64,000 nt of DNA from an uncultured Clostridia bacterium. Lineage in GTDB: Bacteria > Bacillota > Clostridia > Christensenellales > Borkfalkiaceae. Every line of letters starts with the position of its first letter. The first letter of the stretch is position 1. Below the pieces are notes generated by a model, which worked only from the letters and a program-made list of their open reading frames with translations, made no database searches and was not told the DNA's origin. Positions 48,743 through 59,900 of the stretch are shown here, in pieces. The stretch spans positions 1 to 64,000 of the forward strand of contig CANREJ010000003.1 in NCBI GenBank assembly GCA_947629665.1, written 5' to 3'. Made by a program: the position numbers and the translations under genes.

Positions 48743-49740
48743 TTTCCGAGTTTGACTCTGGGGTCTACCACCGCGTACATTATATCGGAGAGCAATATGC
48801 CTATAACCGTTAAGATGGCTATGAACATATTGTAGCCCATGGCAAGGGGAATATCGCCCTTCATTAAGGCGTCGTAGGTGATTTTACCTATGCCGGGGAT
48901 ACTGAACACCGTTTCGGTTATCATTGCGCCGCCGAAGAGCATGGGCAGAGTTGACGCCATTACCGTTACCAAAGGTATCATTGTGTTGCGGAAAACGTGT
49001 TTATACACTACCTTTCCCTCCCCAAGACCCTTTGCGCGCGCCGTCCTTATATAGTCGGCATTGAGTACTTCCAAAGTGTTGGTGCGCTGGTAACGCATAT
49101 AGGAGCCCACGTTCAAAAGAACGAGTACTATCATGGGTAACACGAGGTGCCAAAGCATATCGCCGAAGCGCGTCCAGCCCGACGCGTCCACTGGCAGGGT
49201 TGAGGATATTAAACCCAAAGACGGGTCAAACCAGCCCAAAGTGTCGGCAAACCACATTATGAACAGATTGCCCAAAAAGAATGTTGGGAACGCCGTTAAA
49301 GTCATGCAAATGACCGTGGCGGTGTAGTCCAACTTGCCGTATTGGTTTACGGCGCACTTTATGCCGAGGGGTATGGCGATTATAAGCTCGAATATGAGGG
49401 ATACAAAGGATATACCGAAAGATATGCCCATGTTTTCGAGGATAATCTCGCTTACCGGTCTGTTGTGGACGAACGACGTACCCATGTCGCCCTGTATAAA
49501 CTTGCCCAGCCAATTGAAATAACCTTTGAGTATTCCGCCGAAGCTGTTATCTTCAAGTCCGTACAGGGCTTTGAGCGCGTTATACTTCTCTTCGCTTATG
49601 CCGCCGTTGCCCGCAAGCGTGGCAAAGGTGTTGTCGATATAATCCATAGGCATGAGCCTAATAATGAAGTATATTATCATTGATACTCCGACCATAATGA
49701 ATATGGAAAGGAGCAGTCTTTTGACTATATATTTAACCAT
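48739..49740 (-). CDS. oppB: Oligopeptide ABC transporter permease
   Basis: YIVKRLLLSIFIMVGVSMIIYFI; ADYIRTARAKGLGEGKVVYKHVFRN. Confidence 0.92.
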   Translation of the reverse strand: MVKYIVKRLLLSIFIMVGVSMIIYFIIRLMPMDYIDNTFATLAGNGGISEEKYNALKALYGLEDNSFGGILKGYFNWLGKFIQGDMGTSFVHNRPVSEIILENMGISFGISFVSLIFELIIAIPLGIKCAVNQYGKLDYTATVICMTLTAFPTFFLGNLFIMWFADTLGWFDPSLGLISSTLPVDASGWTRFGDMLWHLVLPMIVLVLLNVGSYMRYQRTNTLEVLNADYIRTARAKGLGEGKVVYKHVFRNTMIPLVTVMASTLPMLFGGAMITETVFSIPGIGKITYDALMKGDIPLAMGYNMFIAILTVIGILLSDIMYAVVDPRVKLGK

Positions 49741-49764
49741 TTTTTAAATATCCGTTGCTGTTTA

Positions 49765-52461
49765 TTAAAGATAATTTACTTCCCAAATTCTGTCCATTAC
49801 GCCGTTGTTTGCGCTGGGATTTGTGTTGACTGTTTTGGAATCTATTATGGTTTTGTTGAACACGCACATGTCCTTGCGCTGGTAAATGGGAAGCTCTATT
49901 GCAAGATCCATTATCTTATTGAGGCACTGGTTATAGAGGTTTGCACGGCGGCTCTGGGAGTTGGTTTCGCGCGCCTGGTCAATGAGGTCGCTGAGTTCGT
50001 TTATAAGAGCAGGCTCATCGGTATATGTCCCCGAAACGTCGTTGAGAATGGTTCTGTAACCCCAGTTCAAAACGCTCGTCGCCATGCTGTCCTTATGGTA
50101 AACCTGATACATATCGGGGTCTACGCCGGACGACCAGGCGGCCGCCCAAACCGCAAGTCCGCCCCTTGTGAGCGCGAGGAGTGCATTGGGGTCGGTGGAT
50201 ACTTTTATGTTGAAGCCAGACCTATTGAGTATTGCCGCCGCATCCTGGAACATATTGTAGGCGGGGTGATCGGAGTTTGCGCCCGCTATTGTGAAGGTGT
50301 AAGTTAAAGATTTGCCGTCCTTTTGATATACTCCGCCGGCGCCTTCGGTGTAGCCGAGAGCCCTTAACTCAGCCCTTATGGCTTCGGGGTCGGAGAGAGG
50401 GTTGTTGAGATAGCCGTAAGCTGTTGCGCCATTGGGATATGCCCAGCTTGTGAGAGACATGGGTCTGTATAAGGGCTGGGCGAGCGAGCCGTAGTATTGG
50501 AGGCAAAGACCCGTGTTCATTGCGCGCATTATAATCTTTCTTACCTCAATATCCGGCACGAAAGTGGGGTTGATTCCCACGTAGCCGAAGCCGTTTGTAT
50601 CGTAAGTTACCTTTTCAAGCGTAGCCCTTTGCTCTGTTACCGCCGTGTTGTTGGTGTCGGTTGCGTTGGGTTCGCCGTAGTCGATTTGTCCGGTAGTGAG
50701 CGAAGATATAATTCTGTCCTCGGTTAAAACTTTGTATTTGAGGTTCTTGATTTTGGCGTTGCTCAAACCCGAACCCATAGTTTCAAAGTAGGGATTGCGC
50801 TCGTAGTAAACGATATAGTTATCTTCAAACTGGCTACCCGTAGTTGCAACGCCGCCCGATTCTTTGGAAGCCATGTAGGGGCCGGCGCCCTTGGGAAGGG
50901 CGCTCTTGCCGGAAGCGGTGCCCTTTACTATCTGGTCGAAGAACTCAAACGTGCCGCGCTCTACGCCGAAGCAGGTATTTGCGTTGCCCGTGGGATCGTT
51001 TGCATAATCTATCTGGTCGCCGTTGAAGGAAGTGATATAGTCCTTGCCGTTATATGTGCCCGAATAGTAATTTAAGGGGGCGATTGATATGCCGAACTGC
51101 CAGATTGCGGCGGGGTCAACCTTGTTTACTATGATTTTAAGCACGTCATAGCTACCGTCGAGAGTGTTACCCTTGAATGTGGTTACGTTCTTTTCGGTCT
51201 GTATACCCCTTATATAGTACTGGGGATGCTGGCTGTTTTGCAAAGTCTTGCCGCGCTCGTCGGCGAGGAACTCGTTGTAGGCGTTGGTGCCCGTCTGCCA
51301 ATAGCTTAAAACTTCGTCCAGACCGGAGCCGTCGTCGGGCATATATGTGTCATAAACGCGCTGTATGCAATAACTTTTTATTGCGGTGTCGCCCGAAAGG
51401 GCTTCGATTTCGCTGATCAAATCCTGGCGCTCTACCTTACCTACATTTGAACCCGCCTCGGTTGCGCCCTCAACCCAAGGATCGAGAGTGGTTTTGATTT
51501 TACCGAGATCATATGCCGCTTTGTCGGAGGGATTGATTTCGGCGCCGGTGGTGGCGTCGCACCTTATTTCCCTTACTGTGCCATCGTCATAGCGCCTCAT
51601 CTGCGCGGTAACAAGCCCCTCGTTGAAGAGATATGCCTGCCATGCGGCGGTGAAAGTGTAGTTTACTTTATACGTTTCCACCCAGCTTGTTTCATTGTTG
51701 TTCCAATCGCTTGTGGCTTCCTCTTTAAAGAGAACTTTTACGCGCTCGAAGTCCTTTTGGCCTTGCGCATCAAGCGAGGGATACGAGGGGTCTTTTGCGC
51801 CGTAGCCGATGAGGTTTTGCAACCTGTCCTGTGCGTTGGAAACGAACTGACCCGAACTGGCAGTATCGCTGTCGAGTATGGTCGAGTCGTTTTGCTGGTA
51901 TGCCTTTAAGCCCTGTATATCCACGGAATACATTGTGTTGGAGCCCGTATAAACGAAGTCGAGATATACGTAGAAGTTAAAGAGGACGTCCTTTATGGTG
52001 ATGGGAGTGCCGTCCGAGAACTTCATTCCGTTCTTGATAAGGAACCTGTACTCCGTTCTGCCGTTTTGAGCGGCAACCGTGTCGGCACATTCGGTACCGC
52101 CGGAAGGAGCATTGTAGTACTTTATTTCAAAGTCCTTGGCAACGGTGTTATAATTGTCGCCCGCAACCGGCTGAACATTGCCTTGTTCATCTACGTCGGA
52201 TGTGATGAGCGAGGATTGCGTCATGCTTATTACCTGGCCGTCTGTGAGCGAGGTATAGAAGAAGGGATTGAAGTTGCCGTCAAGCGCGCCTATGGACAGG
52301 GATAACGGACGGGTTTCGGGATTGTACGTCTGTTGCGACTCTCCGCCGTTGCCGCCTCCGTTACCATTGCCGTTGCCGCCGTTGTCTTTGTTGCACGCCA
52401 CGGCAAAAATCATTACACCGCCGAGTAGCGAGCAGGCTAATACCTTTAAAAATTTTTTCAT
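49765..52461 (-). CDS. oppA: Oligopeptide-binding lipoprotein (SBP_bac_5)
   Basis: Lipobox AVAC; DGTPITIKDVLFNFYVYLD; 898 aa; adjacent to oppBCDF. Confidence 0.9.
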   Translation of the reverse strand: MKKFLKVLACSLLGGVMIFAVACNKDNGGNGNGNGGGNGGESQQTYNPETRPLSLSIGALDGNFNPFFYTSLTDGQVISMTQSSLITSDVDEQGNVQPVAGDNYNTVAKDFEIKYYNAPSGGTECADTVAAQNGRTEYRFLIKNGMKFSDGTPITIKDVLFNFYVYLDFVYTGSNTMYSVDIQGLKAYQQNDSTILDSDTASSGQFVSNAQDRLQNLIGYGAKDPSYPSLDAQGQKDFERVKVLFKEEATSDWNNNETSWVETYKVNYTFTAAWQAYLFNEGLVTAQMRRYDDGTVREIRCDATTGAEINPSDKAAYDLGKIKTTLDPWVEGATEAGSNVGKVERQDLISEIEALSGDTAIKSYCIQRVYDTYMPDDGSGLDEVLSYWQTGTNAYNEFLADERGKTLQNSQHPQYYIRGIQTEKNVTTFKGNTLDGSYDVLKIIVNKVDPAAIWQFGISIAPLNYYSGTYNGKDYITSFNGDQIDYANDPTGNANTCFGVERGTFEFFDQIVKGTASGKSALPKGAGPYMASKESGGVATTGSQFEDNYIVYYERNPYFETMGSGLSNAKIKNLKYKVLTEDRIISSLTTGQIDYGEPNATDTNNTAVTEQRATLEKVTYDTNGFGYVGINPTFVPDIEVRKIIMRAMNTGLCLQYYGSLAQPLYRPMSLTSWAYPNGATAYGYLNNPLSDPEAIRAELRALGYTEGAGGVYQKDGKSLTYTFTIAGANSDHPAYNMFQDAAAILNRSGFNIKVSTDPNALLALTRGGLAVWAAAWSSGVDPDMYQVYHKDSMATSVLNWGYRTILNDVSGTYTDEPALINELSDLIDQARETNSQSRRANLYNQCLNKIMDLAIELPIYQRKDMCVFNKTIIDSKTVNTNPSANNGVMDRIWEVNYL

Positions 52462-53900
52462 TGTTGTCCTCCTGTTACTTGTGTTACTTGTTCGTTATCT
52501 ATTTTTAATGTGGCGTTTTGCACAATGTTGCCGTATTTGGAAATAAATTCCGCGTCCGTGTCCGTGCCGTAGAGCCAATTATCCGTTATATATACGCCGG
52601 CGTTATCCTTTTGTATGTTGAGGATTGTGCCGTTTGACGCGCCGCTGATACTCAATGTATAGTCCACAACCTTAAATCCGTTGAGCGTTGCACCCTCGTT
52701 TACGCCCGAAAATAGTGCGTAGATTGTGAGGTTGCCCGTCCTGAACGAAATGTCTGCGGTTACGGTTTGCAGGGTGAGATTGTTTATTTGCGCATTTGCA
52801 CCGAGCGTACCGAAAAGGGAAACATTGTTATTCCCCGGAAGCCGGCTTGTTATTTTTATATTTGATACTGTGAAGCCGTTGCCCTCCACCTTGCTGTTAA
52901 ACGTTGCGGTGCTGTTCCTCAACCCGAAACTTGCGTAGGAAGCACAGTCTATATCAAAGGGTATATAGTAGTTGCCCGCCGTACTGCTTGAAAGCATCGA
53001 GGCAAAGTTTGCTGCCGTGCGCACCGTTGTCCAACTGCCTTGAAGATATTTTACGTAGATTACCGCGTTTTTGCTATCGGCAGGCTTATCTATTACGCCG
53101 TTTTCCAAAACGGGCTCCTTACATTCTTCATCGTAATACAGGTGGATATAGGTGTGCGTATCGGCGAGTATTGCACGGTCGGAGAGCGTTTCGTCTGTAA
53201 CAGGGCTGAACGATGTGTCGAGATATATCTCGTTAAGCGTGAATACCTGCTTGGCAATGAGGTCGCCCGTATTGCAGGTTGCGGTTTTGGATTCGCCGTT
53301 TTCCGTTACCGTTGCCGAGATGGGGGTATCGGTTACGAGCCTATATTCAAGCACGACGTCCTGCACCCACGTTGCGGCAAGATAGATATGGTCGCCCTCG
53401 TGTATGACTATTTTGCCGTCCGCAAACGCCTTTGTGCCGTCCGGTTCGGCGGTGAAGCGCTTGTTCTGTTCAAGCAATTGCCTGCCGTTTACGTCCTTTA
53501 TGTCTGCCGTACCGTTATCCAGCACATTCAAAACGACGCCTTCGGTATCCTTCAAAATGGGTTCGCCCTCTTCGTTGAGTTTGCAATATTCCCAGCCCAT
53601 AAAAACATAGCCGTCGCGTGAGATGGTCATTGCCTGACCCGTGCTGGAATCTACGCCTATGTTGAAGATGGGCGTTTCGGGCTTATAGTACACCGTTCTG
53701 TATACCTTTTGATCCTTGCTGGTGCCGTCGACGAACTGACCGCCGTTGGCATAGTAGGTTACGGGGCAATTCAGCCCCATTTCGCCCGCAAGGTCCTGCG
53801 CTGTTTTTTCGCCTATGCTGCAACCCGCGGTTATTGCCGCCGCGAGTGATAGCACAAATAGGGCCATTAAAATTATCAGTGGTTTGATTTTGGCTTTCAC
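52458..53900 (-). CDS. Surface lipoprotein with InlB B-repeat-like and beta-helix/GLUG-like segments
   Basis: Lipobox ITAGC; YVFMGWEY; FDIDCASYASFGLRNSTATFNSKVEGNGFTVSNIKIT...NVSLFGTLGANAQINNLTL. Confidence 0.65.
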   Translation of the reverse strand: MKAKIKPLIILMALFVLSLAAAITAGCSIGEKTAQDLAGEMGLNCPVTYYANGGQFVDGTSKDQKVYRTVYYKPETPIFNIGVDSSTGQAMTISRDGYVFMGWEYCKLNEEGEPILKDTEGVVLNVLDNGTADIKDVNGRQLLEQNKRFTAEPDGTKAFADGKIVIHEGDHIYLAATWVQDVVLEYRLVTDTPISATVTENGESKTATCNTGDLIAKQVFTLNEIYLDTSFSPVTDETLSDRAILADTHTYIHLYYDEECKEPVLENGVIDKPADSKNAVIYVKYLQGSWTTVRTAANFASMLSSSTAGNYYIPFDIDCASYASFGLRNSTATFNSKVEGNGFTVSNIKITSRLPGNNNVSLFGTLGANAQINNLTLQTVTADISFRTGNLTIYALFSGVNEGATLNGFKVVDYTLSISGASNGTILNIQKDNAGVYITDNWLYGTDTDAEFISKYGNIVQNATLKIDNEQVTQVTGGQQ

Positions 53901-53912
53901 TTTTTTATTCCT

Positions 53913-56900
53913 TTATTTTTTGTTCGCCCTACGGCGCAGTCTGTTGATTAAAAGTATTGTTCCCGCCAAGGTGAGAAGCATAAGCCCCATGCCGCCAGCC
54001 GCAGAACCTATATCCATGGAACCGCAACCGCCGCAACCGCTGTTTGCGGGAGCTTCGGGAGTTTCGCCGGGGTTTTCGGGGTTTTCGCCGGGGTCGGTAG
54101 TTTCGCCGGGATTTTCGGCGCTTGCCGTTACGGTGATGGGAATCCTGAAATACTCGCCCTTATATTGCGCCGCGACAAAGGTGTTGTAGGTGTAAAGCGG
54201 AGCCGTGTACGCCGGTTGAAGTTGGACGTCGGTTAAATCGCTTATCGTTTCAACCGAATAATCGTCGTAAACCACACGCAGAACAAGACCCGTCAAGTCG
54301 AATGTTTCACCCTCGACGTATTGGGATTTGTGCGCGCTGGAACTATCGGGTGTTATGCTGGAAATTTTTGCCGATATTCCAAACTTGGCCTTTACGGGCT
54401 TTAACGCCTCCTCCACCGCCGTGAGCTTTGCAATTCTGTCCTCGCCCATAAATTCAAGCTGTTTGGAGCTTGTTGTGTTGTTGTAAATCCTGTGGGCGTC
54501 TTTAACCGATTGGGCAAATGCGGTTATTTTTGCGACGTTTTCGGGCGTGTTTTCAAGGTTTATCCAGCCGGCGATTTCCGCTTGGTCAAAGCTGTCCAAA
54601 AGATTTATGAACTCGTGCGTGTTTTCGTCGATGAGTTCGCCGAGACTGACATTGCTACCGAAGAAATGTCCGTAGGTGTAGTTGGTGTAGCCCGTGCCGT
54701 TTGAAGGATAAGCCAAAACCACGGTACTTGTCAGCCTGCCGTTGTATTGAGGGATAAAGTCGAGTATTTCCCTTGTGAAGTTGCGGAAGTACAGCGAGTG
54801 GAAAGCGTCGAAGGCGAACGTGGGCATATTTTTGGTCGTCAAATCCCAATAATTTGAGAGAAGTACGGGCGCGACGGTGCCTTCGAAGTTGTATCTTGTT
54901 ATATTTGAGCCATAGAAGGCCAAATCGCCTATGGTCTTTACGCTGTGGGGAACGGTTACCGTGAGCAGACGGTTATCGACGATCTCCCTGAATGCCTGCG
55001 CCTGAACGGTTACGGTGCCCTCCAAAATGCGGTAGTGGGCAAAATAATTCTCGTTTTCGGTTGCCGTTCTGCCCGCGGGGTAGAGACAGACCTCAAACTT
55101 GCCGCTCTGTTTGGAGCCCTCTATTATTCTGTAAAGTACGTTGTCTTCTGCAAAGAACGTTGTGTTGCCGCCGTCCACCGCCACCGTTGACAGGCGAGAG
55201 GCGTTTGCAAACGCGCCGTTTTGGTAGGTTTGGAGGGTTGACGGCAATGTGAGCGAATTTATTTGTATGCCGTAGAAGGCGTTTTCACCCACGCTCTTTA
55301 AAACGGGAATTGACAGGGTTGTTGCGGCTACGTTGTAGAACGCTTGGTTGCCGATATTTTCAGCCTTGGAAAGGTTGAGTGCGGTGAGCGCGGTGAGGCC
55401 GAACGCCCTGTAATCTATGTCGGTAACCTTATCGAGATTGGTAACGCTTTTAAGCTTTGTACAACTCAAAAACGCGCCTGCGCCAACCTTGGTTACGTTT
55501 TTAAGGTCGATTTCTTCAAGCTCTGTGCAGAATAAGAACATTCCTTCGCCGAGTTCGGTAAGTCCGCCCAGCGATACGCTTGTAAGGGAGGTGCGCTCGC
55601 CAACTTGAACGCCCGTCTGCATATCCATGTGCGTGCCGGGGCAGAACGTGTATGTGCCCGAAGCCGTAGCTTGCGCGCCGAACGAAGCCGTGGTAAGTTC
55701 CGGACAGCCCACAAAGGTGTACTCGCCGAGGGCTGTGAGCGAGGGCAGGTGAGCTTCGGTAAGATTTGCACAGTTTGCAAAAACTCTGTCGCCCATCTCC
55801 TTTACCGACGCAGAAAATTCTATCGAAGAAATTGCCGTATGCGAGAAAGCGTTACTGCCTATTGTCGTAAGCGAGGTCGCATGTAAGATGTCGATATTGT
55901 TAAGAGAGCTGCAATTCGCAAAGGCGCTTTCGCCTATGGAAGTTATGCCCGAATGGATTACAATCGAAGTGAGCCCGCTTTGCCTGAACGCGTGTGCGGG
56001 GATTTCCGTTACGCTTGTAGGAATTGTGATTTCGGTTATGCCCAGCCCCGCAAAGGCTCCCTCGCCTATCTTTTCTACCGAGGCGGGAATGTTGACCGTA
56101 GTTACGCCGTCGAGCTTACTGCTTGCAAAGGCGTAGGGCGCTATTTCCGTTGTGCCCGCTTTAATTGCAAAGCCCGCAGTGATTGTGTTGGGGGCAAGCA
56201 CTAATGTGGTGCCGTTGTATACGGCGCCGCCGTCGTCGGTGTAGCCTTCGCCCCAGGTAATATTTACGTTTTTGCCGTCGAATACGCTTTCGCCGAGAAC
56301 CGCTCCCTCCGGCACGGTGAAGTTTTGGATTGCGGTATTAGCAAAGGCATAGTCGCCTATATAGGATACGGGATAGTTAAACGTTACCGTTGAGAGCTTT
56401 GTGCAACCCGCAAAGGCGTAGGGGTCTATTCTAAATACCGTTCCGCTACGCGTGTTGTCGCCGCCGAAAGTTACGCTTGTAAGATTGGTGCAACCCTGGA
56501 ACGCGCCGCCGCCGAAGTTGAATATTCTGCTTCCGCCGTTTACGCGGGGGGTGTTTATGGTTACATTTTCAAGACCCGTACAGCCGTAGAACATGCCTTG
56601 GCTTATTGCCGAGTAGTGGTCGGTTACTATTTCTTCAAGCCCCGTACAGCCTTCAAATACGTTTGCCGCCGCCGTGTGCAGGCCGGTTATATCCGCCTTT
56701 TTTAAGGAGGTACAGCCGCGGAAGGCGTTTTCGTCGGCAATGCCTATCTTTTCCATATGGCGGATTTCGCGCAGGCTTTCGCAACCGGCAAAGGCGCTTG
56801 CGCCCACCGTAAGCACTTTGACGTTGGTGAGGTCTACAAGTTCGAGCTTGGTGCAACCCCGGAAAGCGTCTGCCAAAATGAGGTTGACCCTTGCAAGGTC

Positions 56901-59900
56901 CTTATCGGGTGTGGAATTTTCATCGGTGATATTTATAAAATATACCTCTTTGAGCGCGGTGCAGTTCAAAAATGCCCTTTCGCTTATCTGGGTTACCGTT
57001 CTGGGAATAACGACGCGCTCCATGGTGTCGTTGTCCTCAAACGCCTCCTCGTCGATATACATAATATTTTTATCGTCGGGAATGATAACCGTTGTTTCGG
57101 AGCCGTGATATTTATTTAAATAGGTATTGGCAACCGTGAACGGTTCGGCCACGTTGAGCCTTACCATTGCCGATACAGATGAGCCATCGATTGTTGCCTC
57201 GGCTATGATTGAGGCGTTGCCGTGTTTGTTGAGCGTGGTTACAACGCCGCTTTGGTCAACGGTGGCAATCTGCGTGTTGGAGGACGACCACGTGAACGTT
57301 AAACTGTCTACGGGGTAGTACCAAGGGTCGGAAACAACTTCCAGCGTAAATGTTTGCCCTGCGTTTACCTCCACCATGCCGTTGGGTTTTTGCAAGCCCA
57401 AATTGGAGTTCTGGATTACGTTGAATGAGAGCGACGGTCTGGGCAACGTGCGCGTACTGTCCACAACCGTTACGTTTAAACGCCTGGTTTGGCTGCCCTT
57501 TGTTACCGTTACCGTGGCTTTACCCGGTTTGAGGCCGAATATTTCGTTATTTTTTACCGCAACCGTGTTTACATTTACGGTATTCCATGTGTAATTGGAG
57601 GCGTTGGCTGTGCCGCAGTTGAGTTCCACGCGGTAGAGTTCGTTCTTTTCGAGCGTGAGTTCGTACGTTACATCCGAGGCGCTTGCGCCCTGTTTGCGGA
57701 CTATTCTGTCGCTTTCGGCAAAGTCAAATTCGTCCTGCGCGCCGTTGTTGTTGGAACTGTTGAAGTTGATTGTGTAAACGTTGTGGTTGAGCGCGTAGTC
57801 GTCTATCTGCACATACATTCTGTTTTTATACTTTTCGTATATATCCGTAATTTCGATTGAAACGGAAGTTGTGCCGTTTTTGTTGGGCGTGTAGATGGGC
57901 GTTACGTACTCTGTGGCAAGGTTTATCTCCTCCACCTGCGACGGGTCGTCGTACTCCCTGTCCGAATAACAGATGAGTACTGCCTGCGGATAGTGGTTGT
58001 CGTATATGTCGAGGTCGAGATAAACCCTCTGCTTTATCTTGTTGTTTTCCTCGTAGTCGTAGTACCTTATGCGCGAGCCTTCCAGAATGGGCGCGTCGTA
58101 GTCTACATAGAACGTTGAGGTGAAATTGTTTGCATAGGACACACTGCCGCTCTCTTTATCGGCCTGCGTTCTGTAAAAATCAAACTCGATACGGTATTTG
58201 CCGTTGTTTACAAGGCCGAGTTCGTCGGGTGTGAGCTTTAAGTCCACAAGGGCGGGCCTTGCACTGCCGCCGCCCGCAATGGCCTTGCCCACGCGGTATT
58301 TGGAATCGGCGCGGATAAGTTCGCCCGTGTCGTCGTTATATATCCTGTAATCGACAACCTCCGCGTTCCTCAAAAGTCCCGCATAGAGCGAGCGTATGCC
58401 CGTTGATGTGAGGTAGTTGTCGGTTGCCGTGGCACCGTTGAAGATATTGTAGCGGGAAACGGAGCAATGCTCCTCCTCTACATACACCTGGCGGACGCCG
58501 TCGGTATCGTCCTGCACGTAGGCAAAGCCGCCCATGGGCACGCCGTACCTGCCGTTATAATATGTGGAATAGAGCTGGGTTGCAAAGACGCTTTCGTGGG
58601 GCTTTTCCGCTTCCGTGAGGGATGTGTCCGCCTCGATTGCGGCTATTTCGTATGCGTTGTAGTCCAGCATGGGAGCCGCGTCCCAATCGCCGTAGAAGCC
58701 CATGAAGGGAAGATTTAAATCACACTGCCCCTCCGTTTTGGAGACAAGGGAGATAAAGCCTTCCACAAACATGCCGTTTTTAAAGTTATCGTCTAAATAT
58801 TTCTTTTCCGCCGCAGAGAGGGTGAGCGTTACGCTTACCTTTGCCTTTCCTCCCGCCTCAACCGTTATTATGTTGCCTTCGCGGGTGGCGTCCGTTACTT
58901 CGAACTGCGCGGCGTTGTCGGTGAGCATGTGCGCCGCTTCGGCAACGGCCAGCTTATCGGCCGCTATCGTTTCGGTGAAAAATCTCGATACAAGCTCGAA
59001 TTCAAGCGCGCTTTCCCCGAAGTTGGTTACGTAGAACGTGAAATTGTATATGCCTTTTTTATCTTCGTCCTCGCCGAGTTCTATCTTGGGTCTGTTGTCC
59101 TCCGCCCCGCCTTCTTGGTTTTCAACCGTTTCAAGGTAGGCTTTGGTGGAGAATATGTTGCTCAATGTGGCAAGCCCCGCGCCCTGTTTTCTGGGCGAGT
59201 AGGGCAATTTTTCCTCGTCGTAAACGAGGGTTGCCGAACTCATAACTATCTGGTTGGTCAAAGTTGTCAAGGCTTTGGCCGATATTCCGGGATTTTGGTC
59301 TTTTAAGTAGTCCTTTACAAGCGCCATTAAACCCGCGAGGTTGGGCGTTGCCATGGAAGTGCCGCTCATCTGCTCGTAGCCGCCGGCAACCGACGAAGTT
59401 ATTTCGCCGCCGTGAGAGGTTATATCGGGTTTGAGCTTTAAGTCGGGCGAGGCACCCCAGGACGAGTAGTCGTTCATGAAGGGGCCTGCTTTATACGATT
59501 TGTTTATTTCGATTGTGCCCGAAGTCCTCGTTCTTGTGGGGTTTTTGGGGTCGGTGGTTAGCATTGCGCCCGCGTCCATATTAATTGCAACGGCGGGGAT
59601 TCTGTCCTCTTCCTCTATTTCGCCGAGGGACATTCTTATGGTGCCGGGAACGTTATCGTAGACGATTATGCCGTCCGCGCCGAGGGAGTGCGCGTTTTCC
59701 ACCTTGGTCTGGAAGTCGAGCGTACCGCGCCTTACAAGGACGAGTATCTTTTCGCCTTCCTTTTTGTTTTTGAGGGCGTCCCGAACCGTTGTGGAATAGT
59801 CGCCCTGCGCGCCCGTGCCGGGGATTACATAGTAGGTGAAAATGCCGCTCTGCTTGTCGCCCAAAAGTTCATCGGCAAAGTTGAAGGGCACGGCGTTTGC

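Noticed and set aside
54900-57065. BspA LRR region as a separate gene or recombination hotspot
   Set aside because: Continuous in one ORF with the protease and a common architecture in gut Firmicutes surface proteins; nucleotide repeats are too diverged for obvious recombination.
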